The notes beneath the pieces were generated by a model that ran no database searches, had not been told where the DNA came from, and saw only the letters and a program-made list of their open reading frames with translations. The position numbers and the translations under genes were made by a program. Of a stretch of DNA of 64,000 nt, positions 56,008 through 63,979 are shown piece after piece. Origin of the DNA: Rubrivivax sp. (GTDB lineage Bacteria; Pseudomonadota; Gammaproteobacteria; Burkholderiales; Burkholderiaceae_C); contig JADCGQ010000023.1 in assembly GCA_020248945.1 (NCBI GenBank), forward strand, positions 25,237 through 89,236, read 5' to 3'. Each line of letters begins with the position of its first letter. Within the stretch, counting starts at the first letter, position 1.

Positions 56008-56847
56008 TCAAGGCTTTGTGGTCACGAAGAACTGGGCCTCGACCACGCGGGCCGCGTCGGCGCTGCGGGCAGTGGCGAGCAGCGCCTGCACCGCCGGGCC
56101 GGCGTCGGGCTTGAACACGAGGTTCAGCTCGCGCACCACGGCGTATGTGCCGGCTGCCACGGCGGCTGTGGAGGCGCTTTGGCCGTCAATGGCAACAAGC
56201 CGGATCGGCGTGCCCTGGCGGGCCTCGAACTCGGCACTGCCGATCGAGACGTAGCCGATGGCGCCCGGCGATGCCGCCACGGCCTGGATGCCCTGCTGGT
56301 TGTCGCCGATCACGAGTTGTGCCTTGATTTCCTTGTAGGGCACGGCGAAGTAGCCTGAGAACACCTCCAGAGTGGAACGGCCCTCGGCCTTGCTGATGAC
56401 GGAGATTGGCAGATCAGGGCCGCCCAACTCGCGCCAGTTGCGGATGGCGCCGCGGTAGACACTGGCCACCTGGTCGCGGCTGAGCGCCTTGACCGGATTG
56501 CTGCCATGAACGATGACGCCCACGCCGTCACGCGCGATCAGCACCCGTTGCAGGTCGGCCTCGTCGGGCTTGAGCGCCCGCGACACCATGCCGACGTGGG
56601 CCACGCCCGTTCGCACGTCCACGACGCCGCGTGTACTGCCCCCGGTCTGCACGTCCACGCGGGTTCCGGGGTGGCGCACTTCGTGCAGCTTGGCGATCTC
56701 CCCCATCAGCGGTGCGATGGTGCTGGAGCCCACCACGCTCATCCGTTGCTCGTCGGCAGCGGGCCGGCCGCAGCCCACGAGGCCGACCCCGGCCACCGAG
56801 ACCACCGAGGCCACCGCCCATTGCCCCCACCGCCAACCGCTGTTCAT
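56008..56847 (-). CDS. pstS: Phosphate-binding lipoprotein
   Basis: A 279-residue solute-binding protein with lipobox LVGC. The anion site is visible as VVGSSTIAPLMGEIA, QTGGSTRGV and VSRALKPDE, as in PstS. GGGAG precedes the ATG at 56847. As first gene of the pst set inside an arsenic island it may be tuned to select phosphate over arsenate or, conversely, to bind arsenate; sequence alone does not decide. Confidence 0.88.
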   Translation of the reverse strand: MNSGWRWGQWAVASVVSVAGVGLVGCGRPAADEQRMSVVGSSTIAPLMGEIAKLHEVRHPGTRVDVQTGGSTRGVVDVRTGVAHVGMVSRALKPDEADLQRVLIARDGVGVIVHGSNPVKALSRDQVASVYRGAIRNWRELGGPDLPISVISKAEGRSTLEVFSGYFAVPYKEIKAQLVIGDNQQGIQAVAASPGAIGYVSIGSAEFEARQGTPIRLVAIDGQSASTAAVAAGTYAVVRELNLVFKPDAGPAVQALLATARSADAARVVEAQFFVTTKP

Positions 56848-57013
56848 GCCGGACTCCCTGGGCTGACGAGCCCCAACGACGCGCAGCATTCTGCGTTTCA
56901 TGCGGCGGTGCAGCAATAGAAGCTATGTACTATTTCTCGCACTGTCGCCTTCCCTTCCAATTCATTGCAGAAGGCATCCCGGTGGGTGTCGGTGTGGACC
57001 GGAGGGAATAGAT
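56848..57013. promoter_or_regulatory. Divergent control region between pstS and the plus-strand island operon
   Basis: A 166-base gap that must contain both promoters. An AT-richer patch (about 56923-56937, CTATGTACTATTT) offers -10-like sequences for the rightward genes. GGAGGG at 57000-57005 is a strong ribosome site for the diiron-protein gene. No clear Pho box or ArsR palindrome was recognised. Confidence 0.4.
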
Positions 57014-57862
57014 ATGAACCAGAGCGCTGTTCGTGATGAGCCGGCCGCCGCCGCGCTGGCTGCGGTTGACCTTCGTCCGGGCCGCCGCAGCGAGCTTCAG
57101 GCTGCGGGCGTGGGCACGGGCTACTTCAACCTCATGGCCTACATCACGTCGAACGCCATCTCGGGCGAGGTGATGGCGGTGGAGAACTACTCCGAGATGG
57201 TTCCGCTGATGCCGGACACCGACAGCAAGATCGACACCGTCAACCAAGCGCACGAAGAGAGCAAGCACATCCTGATGCTGGCCAGCCTCGGCAAGAGGCA
57301 TGATTACCAGGTGATGCGCGAGATCGTCGAGCCGCAGTGGTTCAACATTCGGCGCCACTTCAGCACGGCGGTCGCCAACAAGGATCTGGCCGCCTGCCTC
57401 GTCATCCAGGACTTGATGACCGAGACCATGGCCATCGTCCTGTACCGCACGCTGGAGCGCCAGGGCGACCCGGACACCTCTGCGCTGGCCGGCAAGATTC
57501 TCGAAGACGAACTCGAGCACCTGTCCATCGGCCTGGCGCGCATCCGCAGCTTGCTGCAACAGGACAGCGCCGCTGTGCACGACAGCCTGCGCTGGGCCCA
57601 CCACCGTGTCATGCCCGAACTGTTCGGCATGGTGAGCACGAGTTGCCACTTTCTGTGCGATCGGCTCTCGATCGACTGCGGGTCGCTGTCGCTGGGGGAA
57701 CTGAAGACCGACATCGACGCCATCCGCGTCGAAGCGCTCGAAACCTACATAGAGACACTTGATCGCGCCGGCTTCGACCCCAAGGTGACAGCGCCGCTGA
57801 TCGAATCGATGCAGTCCTACGGCGGCATGCCCGCCGCCGGCCGGGCTCTGGCTGATGCCTGA
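57014..57862 (+). CDS. Aldehyde-deformylating-oxygenase-like ferritin-fold diiron protein
   Basis: A 282-residue helical protein that carries all six iron ligands of cyanobacterial aldehyde-deformylating oxygenase (ADO): Glu52 (SGE), Glu82-x-x-His85 (ESKH), Glu137 (TETMA) and Glu166-x-x-His169 (ELEH). Spacings of 55 and 29 residues between the second, third and fourth groups equal those in ADO. FSTAV...CLVIQDLMTE also parallels ADO. ADO turns fatty aldehydes into alkanes. The ~30-residue N-terminal extension and the C-terminus differ. Strong ribosome site; first gene of the operon with arsP, a reductase and an ArsM-like gene. Confidence 0.78.
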   Translation: MNQSAVRDEPAAAALAAVDLRPGRRSELQAAGVGTGYFNLMAYITSNAISGEVMAVENYSEMVPLMPDTDSKIDTVNQAHEESKHILMLASLGKRHDYQVMREIVEPQWFNIRRHFSTAVANKDLAACLVIQDLMTETMAIVLYRTLERQGDPDTSALAGKILEDELEHLSIGLARIRSLLQQDSAAVHDSLRWAHHRVMPELFGMVSTSCHFLCDRLSIDCGSLSLGELKTDIDAIRVEALETYIETLDRAGFDPKVTAPLIESMQSYGGMPAAGRALADA

Positions 57863-57876
57863 GCCGGCGCCTCTCG

Positions 57877-58788
57877 ATGGACGCGCGCGTGTCGGAGTTC
57901 TTCAAGTTCGTGTTGATGGACGGCGCGCTGCTCGTCGGCTTGTTTCTGGCCATCACATGGCTTGTCGTGGTTGTGCAGCAGCGCGCACCGTCACTGAGCG
58001 CAGGGGCTTCGTGGGCGACGATGTCGAGCTGGCGCTCTAGCGCCCTGGCCAGCCTCGGCGGGGTGGTCACGCCTTTCTGTTCCTGCAGCACGATCCCTGT
58101 GCTGACCGGGATGTTGCGCGCCGGCGTGGCCTTCGCGCCGAGCTTTGCCTTTCTCATCGCTTCGCCGGTGGTGAACGAAGGCGTGATGATCCTGCTTCTC
58201 ACGGCCTATGGTCCGCTGCCGGCACTGGTGTTCCTGGTCGTGGGGCTCCTGCTCACCTCCGCGCTGGGGGTCTGGGCGCAGCGCCTGGGGCTGGGCCGCT
58301 ACGTCACCTTGGAGCATGCGCCGGTGGCCGAAGGCGTGTTCGTTGGCAGCGGTGGCCGGCGCTGGCCAGGCTGGAGACCCGCCGGCCGCATGGCCTGGAT
58401 GGCTGCGGTTGAAGAACTGCGCAAGGTCGCGCCCTACCTGGCCGTGGGCATCGTCATCGGCGGGCTCATCTACGGCTTGATCCCGCAGGCCTGGGTGGTG
58501 GGATGGGTGGGCGCCGTGCCCACGCCGCTGCTGTATGCGGCCTGTGCGCTGCTGGGCGTGCCGCTGTACGTCTCGCCGGTGTCAGCAATCCCGATCGGCC
58601 TGGCGCTGTTGGCCAAGGGGTTCCCGGTCGGGCCGCTGGTGACGCTGCTCGTAGCGGCGATCGGCACCAGCCTGCCTGAGATGGTGCTGCTGCTGCGCAT
58701 GTTCCGCTGGCAGCTCCTGCTCGCGCATACGGTGGCCGTGGTCGGTTGCGCCGTGGTGTTGGGGCTTGTGGTGTCTGCGGTCGTTTGA
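57877..58788 (+). CDS. arsP: ArsP-type organoarsenical efflux permease
   Basis: A 303-residue inner-membrane permease of the ArsP/SO_0444 family. The key motif TPFCSCSTIPVL with vicinal-type cysteines lies at about residue 66, followed by ASPVVNEGVMI; a second TPLLYAACALLGVPLYVSP lies in the other half. ArsP exports trivalent organoarsenicals such as methylarsenite. About eight membrane helices with a cytoplasmic middle loop. It follows the diiron gene by 14 bases. Confidence 0.88.
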   Translation: MDARVSEFFKFVLMDGALLVGLFLAITWLVVVVQQRAPSLSAGASWATMSSWRSSALASLGGVVTPFCSCSTIPVLTGMLRAGVAFAPSFAFLIASPVVNEGVMILLLTAYGPLPALVFLVVGLLLTSALGVWAQRLGLGRYVTLEHAPVAEGVFVGSGGRRWPGWRPAGRMAWMAAVEELRKVAPYLAVGIVIGGLIYGLIPQAWVVGWVGAVPTPLLYAACALLGVPLYVSPVSAIPIGLALLAKGFPVGPLVTLLVAAIGTSLPEMVLLLRMFRWQLLLAHTVAVVGCAVVLGLVVSAVV

Positions 58789-58809
58789 TCAACAACGAGG
58801 AGCACGGAG

Positions 58810-59244
58810 ATGTTTGGTCTGTTCAAAAAGGTCTCGCCCGAGGACGCCGGCACCGTGACGCAGGCCCTGAGCCCGCGCGTGGCCGTGGTGGTGTCCGCAA
58901 GCTGCTGCAGCACCGGCATGGCCGATGTGGATGAGCGCACCGAGGCGGCGTGCCGGCAGGCGCTGGCGCAGGCGGGCCTCGACTGGCCGGTGCTGCGCAT
59001 CACGATCTCGCACGCGCAGTCGATCATCAGCCGCATCGCCTCGCAGCTCGACGGCCCGCAGCAGCGTCTGGCGCAGCAGGTGACGCAGCTGTTCATGACG
59101 CAGGGTCTGAGCGCCTTCCCGGTGCTGATCGTCGATCAGCACGTGGTGTCCTACGGCGGTGTGCCGGGGCCCGAGCTGCTTCGCGAGTCCCTGGTTCGGC
59201 TGCAGGCTCAGCACCCGCGAGCGACCGATGCATCGCCTGTTTGA
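58810..59244 (+). CDS. ArsD/thioredoxin-like protein with vicinal cysteines
   Basis: A 144-residue protein. After a short N-terminus it has VVVSASCCSTGMADVDERTE, placing a CC pair where ArsD arsenic chaperones carry Cys12-Cys13 (AMCCSTG), and ends with a thioredoxin-fold part including the cis-Pro region SAFPVLIVDQHVVSYGG. C-terminal CC pairs of ArsD are missing. It could deliver As(III) or methylarsenite to ArsP or to the ArsM-like protein. GAGGAGCACGGAG lies before the ATG. Confidence 0.68.
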   Translation: MFGLFKKVSPEDAGTVTQALSPRVAVVVSASCCSTGMADVDERTEAACRQALAQAGLDWPVLRITISHAQSIISRIASQLDGPQQRLAQQVTQLFMTQGLSAFPVLIVDQHVVSYGGVPGPELLRESLVRLQAQHPRATDASPV

Positions 59245-60430
59245 AGCGCCCCGCCCGGGCGGCCGTGTGCTGATCACCGGTGGCACAGGCTACCTGGGCG
59301 CATTGGCCGCTGCGCAGCTGCTGGCCGACGGCTGGGCCGACCATCTGGTGCTGCCCACGCGCAAGGCACCGGCCGATGGCGGCGTGCCGGAGGAACTCGC
59401 ACGCGAATGGGCAGCGCTCGGCCAGCCTGCCGATGCGCTGGCCGCTCGTGTCAGCACGGTTGCCTGGGCCGGCGCCGAGGCGCAGACCGAGGCATCGCTT
59501 GAAACGCTGATGCGAGCGCACGGCGTAAAGGTGCTGCTGCACTGCGCGGGTTGCCTCGACTACTTCGACGAAGCGGCACTGCTGGCGGTCAATGTCGAGT
59601 TCACGCGCCGACTGACGAGCGCTGCAAAAGCCGCCGGCGTGCGCCTCGTGGTTTTCGTTTCCACGGCCTATGCAGCGGGCTACAGCGGCGCCCCGGTTCC
59701 CGAAAGGCCGTTGGACGAGCCGGCCACGGACCCCACGGCCTACACACGCACCAAGCGCGAGGCCGAGCGCGTCGTCGCCGCCTGCGGTGTGCCCTTTCTG
59801 GTGCTGCGCCCGTCGATCGTAGTGGGCGACTCGCGCGACGGGCGCTACAGCGGCAAGCGCTACGGCTTGTACCAGCAGTGGATGGGCATCGAGCGGCTGC
59901 TGACCGACCGTTACCACGACGAGTTGCATACCGTGGCCACCGAGCAGCCGCTGAACCTGCTGCACCAGGACGCCTTCCAAGCCGCGCTGAGCGGTGCGCT
60001 GCGCTGGCTGCCTGACGGCGCCCACGCCAACCTGGTGGCCGATGCCGACGCTTCACCGTCGATGCAGGCGCTGTGGCGCTTGTTCTGCGACGTGACAAGG
60101 CCCAAGGCGGTGGTGTTCTACCGAGCGCTCGACGATGTGGACCTCAAAAGCCTGAACGTTCGTCAGCGCGCGTACCTCAGTTTCGCCCAGACCAATCTCC
60201 AGATCGGCGCCTATGGATGGCGGTTCGAGACGCGCTGGCTGGAGGCGCTGCGCGCGCAGGGCTGCGCGGTCCCCGCGACGAGCCTGGCCAGCATCCACAT
60301 CTGCCAGCAGCGTTTCGTGACCGCATCACCGGCCTTGCAGCGCTACTTGCAGACCTTCAAAGACCAGCTGGCGCCGCAGGTGCAGTATCGGCAGGCGCCT
60401 AGTCGCAGCTTTACGAGCGAGGCAGCATGA
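59228..60430 (+). CDS. Male-sterility-type NAD(P)-dependent reductase (fatty-acyl/thioester reductase-like)
   Basis: A 400-residue extended SDR. Cofactor loop ITGGTGYLGALAA at residues 15-27, catalytic Ser in VFVSTAYAAG, YTRTK (Tyr-x3-Lys), and VLRPSIVVGDSRDG, which is typical of the NAD_binding_4 family that reduces acyl thioesters to aldehydes or alcohols; LNLLHQDAF supports this. The C-terminal ~140 residues are divergent. ATG 59228 overlaps the previous gene by 17 bases. With an acyl ligase and an ADO-like protein in the same island, an acyl-to-aldehyde step is plausible. Confidence 0.72.
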   Translation: MHRLFEAPRPGGRVLITGGTGYLGALAAAQLLADGWADHLVLPTRKAPADGGVPEELAREWAALGQPADALAARVSTVAWAGAEAQTEASLETLMRAHGVKVLLHCAGCLDYFDEAALLAVNVEFTRRLTSAAKAAGVRLVVFVSTAYAAGYSGAPVPERPLDEPATDPTAYTRTKREAERVVAACGVPFLVLRPSIVVGDSRDGRYSGKRYGLYQQWMGIERLLTDRYHDELHTVATEQPLNLLHQDAFQAALSGALRWLPDGAHANLVADADASPSMQALWRLFCDVTRPKAVVFYRALDDVDLKSLNVRQRAYLSFAQTNLQIGAYGWRFETRWLEALRAQGCAVPATSLASIHICQQRFVTASPALQRYLQTFKDQLAPQVQYRQAPSRSFTSEAA

Positions 60431-61503
60431 ACGCACCCCTGGAACGCCCTGATGCCACGACGCGCTCTCGCGATCCCTGGGCCGATTCGTCCGCCATACT
60501 GGCCAGCCGGCTGCAGGCCGCGACCGACGTCGCCGTCTCTTCGGGAGACCGGGCCCTGTGGTGGGGAGGCGATCTCTGTGGCCTGCTGCCCGCCTGGCAA
60601 TGCCCGCAGGGTGCGCGTTTGCAGCTGGCCGACGCCGACTCGCGGCGCCTGCGGCGCTCGGCGCAGGCGCTCGGGCGCTTCCAGCCACAGGTCACGCGGC
60701 TGCTGCGCGCTACCAATCTGCAGCAGGACGCCGCCCGCCTGAACAGCGCGCTGGAGCGCGCGCCGGTGCGCGACCTGGAGCAGTACCTGGCGCTGCAAGA
60801 TGATCTGCAACACGCCGCGATGCAGGAACCGGCCGTAGAGGCCGACTCGGTGGCTCTGCTGGTGGCCGACTTCCCGCTCAACCGATACGGGTGGCAGGCT
60901 GACGGCGCTGCCGCCCTCTCCGAAGCCTTGCGTACGCTGCGGCGTGGCGGCCGCGTGCTGTGCCCGCTGTTGCTGGTGGACGAACCTGTGGCCGGCCGCC
61001 ACGTGCTTCGGGGCCTAGGCGACCCCATACCTCTGGCCTTGCCCACCGAGGCCGCGTCGCTCACCGCATTTGAGGCTGCGGGGTTTCATGGCATCAGCTT
61101 GCACGCCGCGGGCGGGAGGCCGGTTGACCGCATCGAAGGGGCCGATGTGCGCCTTTGGCTCATCGAGGCCTTCAAGGGCAAACAAGGGCCATGCTGGGAA
61201 CTCGGACAGGCCGTCATCTACCGCGGGCCCTGGCGCGAGGTGCGCGACGACGACGGGCATGTGTATGCCCGCGGTGCGCGCGTGGCGGTATGCGCCAAGA
61301 CCTACGACTTGCTGCGCCAGGCGCCATACGACGGCCAGTTTGTCGGCCTGCGGGCCGAACACGAACCACCGCTGGAACAGGCACAAGCATTCGACTGCAA
61401 CACCCCTGCGCTGCGCCATCCGCAAGTCACCAAGGGCCTGCAGGCCTTCGTCGGCCAAGTCGCGGCCGACAGCAGCTGCGCGCCCGGCAGCGGCTGCTGC
61501 TGA
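60427..61503 (+). CDS. ArsM-like protein with arsenic-binding C-terminal domain
   Basis: A 358-residue protein. Residues ~245-310 (IEAFKGKQGPCWELGQAVIY...RGARVAVCAKTYDLL) match the C-terminal arsenic-binding domain of arsenite methyltransferases, with Cys256, Cys289, Cys324 (AFDC) and a CAPGSGCC tail (Cys351, 357, 358). Residues ~139-180 resemble the late methyltransferase motifs (LRRGGRVL). The usual SAM motif I (DxGxGxG) is not visible; the corresponding part reads WWGGDLCGLL. It may be a methyltransferase with altered SAM site, or act on another donor. ATG overlaps the reductase stop. Confidence 0.75.
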   Translation: MNAPLERPDATTRSRDPWADSSAILASRLQAATDVAVSSGDRALWWGGDLCGLLPAWQCPQGARLQLADADSRRLRRSAQALGRFQPQVTRLLRATNLQQDAARLNSALERAPVRDLEQYLALQDDLQHAAMQEPAVEADSVALLVADFPLNRYGWQADGAAALSEALRTLRRGGRVLCPLLLVDEPVAGRHVLRGLGDPIPLALPTEAASLTAFEAAGFHGISLHAAGGRPVDRIEGADVRLWLIEAFKGKQGPCWELGQAVIYRGPWREVRDDDGHVYARGARVAVCAKTYDLLRQAPYDGQFVGLRAEHEPPLEQAQAFDCNTPALRHPQVTKGLQAFVGQVAADSSCAPGSGCC

Positions 61504-61511
61504 GCGGGTCC

Positions 61512-62288
61512 ATGATCGACTTCTACGGCGGCGCCACGCCCAACAGCCGCAAGGTGGCGATTGCGCTGCTGGAGTTCGGTGAACGCGCCACCCTGCACCA
61601 CGTCGACATCGAGTGTGGCGACCAGTTCAAGCCGCACTTTCAAGGCCTCAACCCCAACGGCAAGCAGCCGGTCATCGTGGATCACGGCGTGGCCAACGGC
61701 AGCGGGGGTGGCACGCGGGCGCCGGTGATCGTCTGGGAGTCGGGCGCCATCCTGCAGTACCTGGCCGACAAGCACGCCAGGCTTGCCGGCGACGGTCTGG
61801 CCGGGCGCGCAGCCGTGAATCAGTGGCTCATGTGGCAAATGAGTGCCATCGGTCCGGCCGGCGGGCAGATGGCGTACTTCGGTCGACGTTGCCCGCGCAA
61901 GCTGCCCTTGGCGCTGGAACGCTTCTCGCTTGAGCTGCAGCGCCTGTGGTCCGTGCTCGAGACTCATCTGAAGGACCACCGTTTCGTGGCCGGTACCGAC
62001 TACTCGATCGCCGACATCGCGATCTACCCCTGGTGGGTCGCCTTGCGTGACGTTCCGGTGGTGACGCTTCGCACGGTGCGCGGGCAGGCTCTGCTGCCCG
62101 CGCTTCTCAACCTGAGGAGGGCCCGAGCGCCCGTGCGCCCGCACATCGAGGCGTGGGCGGAGAGCATGCGGCAGCGGCAAGCCGTGCGCCTGGGCATGAC
62201 GGTGTTCGAGGATTCGCTGTTGCTCCGGGACCCGGCTTTTGCAACCGATCGTCAGCTAGGGGATGCAGCGGCCGTCCCCCTTCCCTAA
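61512..62288 (+). CDS. Glutathione S-transferase family protein
   Basis: A 258-residue GST. N-terminal thioredoxin fold with YGGATPNSRKVAIAL, LNPNGKQPVIVD (cis-Pro) and WESGAILQYLADK (the Glu-Ser that bind glutathione); the helical domain has GTDYSIADIAIYPW. Similar to the YfcG/YghU disulfide-reductase group. A 12-residue insertion (VANGSGGGTRAP) follows the cis-Pro. It starts 8 bases after the ArsM-like gene and could provide glutathione for arsenic conjugation or reduction. Confidence 0.87.
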   Translation: MIDFYGGATPNSRKVAIALLEFGERATLHHVDIECGDQFKPHFQGLNPNGKQPVIVDHGVANGSGGGTRAPVIVWESGAILQYLADKHARLAGDGLAGRAAVNQWLMWQMSAIGPAGGQMAYFGRRCPRKLPLALERFSLELQRLWSVLETHLKDHRFVAGTDYSIADIAIYPWWVALRDVPVVTLRTVRGQALLPALLNLRRARAPVRPHIEAWAESMRQRQAVRLGMTVFEDSLLLRDPAFATDRQLGDAAAVPLP

Positions 62289-62343
62289 ACTTGCTCGTCG
62301 TTCTGTCGCCATCGTGTGTGCAGCGAGGTCAAAGGGAGCCACA

Positions 62344-63111
62344 GTGGTGTTGCAGAGTAACCAGGGGGTGTCGTCGCACAAGGCGCGGGACTTCGCCGCC
62401 GAGCCGCCGCCCCGCGATGATGGGCTGGTGCCCTTCGAGCCTGGAGAGCGCGGGCGACTCGAAGGGCTGGCGGTCGATTTCCTGGCCATCGGCCTGTGCG
62501 AGCTGGGTAGGCGGTCGGTTCGGATCACTCAGGTGCTGCACCACGAAGGAGAGGTTCATGACGACCCTTCGACCTTGCAAAGCCACTGCGCTTCGCTGTT
62601 AGCCGTGTGGAGCACGCTTCGGGCGCCCACCGTCATCGACCTAGGCGACTGCATGTGCATCGGCAAGCGGCTGCTGGCGCTGCCCTCGCGCCATGGGCGG
62701 CGCTTCGCCGTGCATGCCAGCACGCTGCGTGGCGATGAATCCGTGTTCTGCGTCATCAGCTCGATGCAGCCCTGGGCCGAAGGTGCAGAAGCCAAGGCAC
62801 TGACTGAGGCGCTCACGCACAAGGTGCACCAATGCCTGGGCTCGAGGCCGGCGCCCCGGGTTGCCGCTGTCGCTTCGGCCGAAGATCGCCTGGATTGGTT
62901 TGCTTTTTCGGCCCGCGAGATCCAGATCCTCGAGCTGCTCGCCCGCGGTTTGAGCAACAAGCACATCGCACGCGAGCTGGGTTCCAGCCCCAACACCATC
63001 CGCAACCAGATACACGCCGTCTTCCGCAAGGCGGCGGTCAGCAACCGAACCGAGCTGGCTCTTCTGACGGCAGAGTTGGTGCGCAGCCGCGCGCGAGGCC
63101 AGATGGCCTGA
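62344..63111 (+). CDS. LuxR-type transcription regulator
   Basis: A 255-residue regulator. The C-terminal HTH (residues ~185-245) has FSAREIQILELLARGLSNKHIARELGSSP, diagnostic of LuxR/GerE. The N-terminal domain has no receiver or autoinducer-binding signature and contains a CMC pair (GDCMCIGK) that might bind a metal(loid). GTG 62344 is chosen because GGGAG lies 6-7 bases upstream. It closes the plus-strand operon and is a candidate regulator of it. Confidence 0.82.
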   Translation: MVLQSNQGVSSHKARDFAAEPPPRDDGLVPFEPGERGRLEGLAVDFLAIGLCELGRRSVRITQVLHHEGEVHDDPSTLQSHCASLLAVWSTLRAPTVIDLGDCMCIGKRLLALPSRHGRRFAVHASTLRGDESVFCVISSMQPWAEGAEAKALTEALTHKVHQCLGSRPAPRVAAVASAEDRLDWFAFSAREIQILELLARGLSNKHIARELGSSPNTIRNQIHAVFRKAAVSNRTELALLTAELVRSRARGQMA

Positions 63112-63319
63112 AGGCGCAGGCCGCGGCCTCTGGCCCGCGCTGCACACGCTGCACACGCTTCGAACCGAAGACCGAGCAGCCGACAGCTGGACCTGCTTGA
63201 GTCCAACGACCGCTGTACCTCGTACTGCTGACCTTCCGTGCTGTTCGCGGTCGCCGGGCCAAGCGACCGCTTGATGCCAGTCCGCGTGAGTTCGGCCTTT
63301 GCGCCCGAGTGACCGACAA

Positions 63320-63468
63320 CGCTGTATGGCTGCCCCTCGCACCACAGCATCGCTCGCACACACCCTGAGCCCAGGAAGCCACGCTCCATAGGCAAGTCGC
63401 AGCTCAGTCTCAGCAACTCCTGCGCGCCAGTCTCATTACTTCTGCGCGAGTCTCAACAACTATTGCGC
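63320..63468. repeat. Right copy of the 149-bp direct repeat bracketing the arsenic island
   Basis: Near-identical to 42147-42295 in the same orientation at an offset of 21173 bases. The three AGTCTCA units start at 63406, 63429 and 63449. Here the repeat is intergenic and is followed by inverted units. Confidence 0.9.
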
Positions 63469-63979
63469 CGAACGTCGAACGTTGGGCGCAGCAATTACTG
63501 AGACGGAAAGGTACCCCACTTCCCTCTGAAGCTTTGCTCTACGCGCAACAGGCGGATCAACTTTGGTGCATCAGTTCCTGAGACTGGCGGGAAGTCGCGC
63601 TGAAGTTGTTGGACAAGCGAATCTGGGCACCTGCGGCCCCTTGATTTGAACCCCGTGCGTGACTGCTGCTGTCGGGACGTCCCACCCCGACGCCTCACGA
63701 CCACGCTGTCGGCAAGGCGTCCCAGCTTCCCAGCCCCGCCAGTTCACCGCAGCGACCGATTGGGGCTGCCGACGAGCCCTTGGCTCGCACCAGCAAGGGC
63801 TCCTCTGCAGCGCCTCCGGTCACTCAGCGGACTGCCCTCGAGTGGCTGCAGCCGGCCACTGGACTAAACCGCTCGCGCGGTAGGCGCTCCGTCGAGAGTG
63901 GTGGCGGCCCGTCGTGCCGCTGGTTCTGCGATGTTGGTGATCGAGGCAATCCGCCTCGTTCACCGACTGGAGCAGGATC
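63469..63979. other. Non-coding end region with further IS-end-like repeats
   Basis: No convincing gene. Inverted copies of the repeat unit occur at 63486-63504 (GCGCA...TGAGAC) and 63567-63587 (TGCATCAG...TGAGACTGG), and the block 63597-63615 reads, on the minus strand, TGTCCAACAACTTCAGCGC, which looks like the outer tip of an IS end. From about 63650 onward there is no recognisable element apart from short hairpins (GGGACGTCCC at 63674-63683; AGTGGC/GCCACT near 63840). Confidence 0.5.

Noticed and set aside
60427..61503. Calling the gene arsM outright
   Set aside because: The C-terminal domain fits, but the SAM motif I is missing, so enzymatic methylation cannot be claimed.
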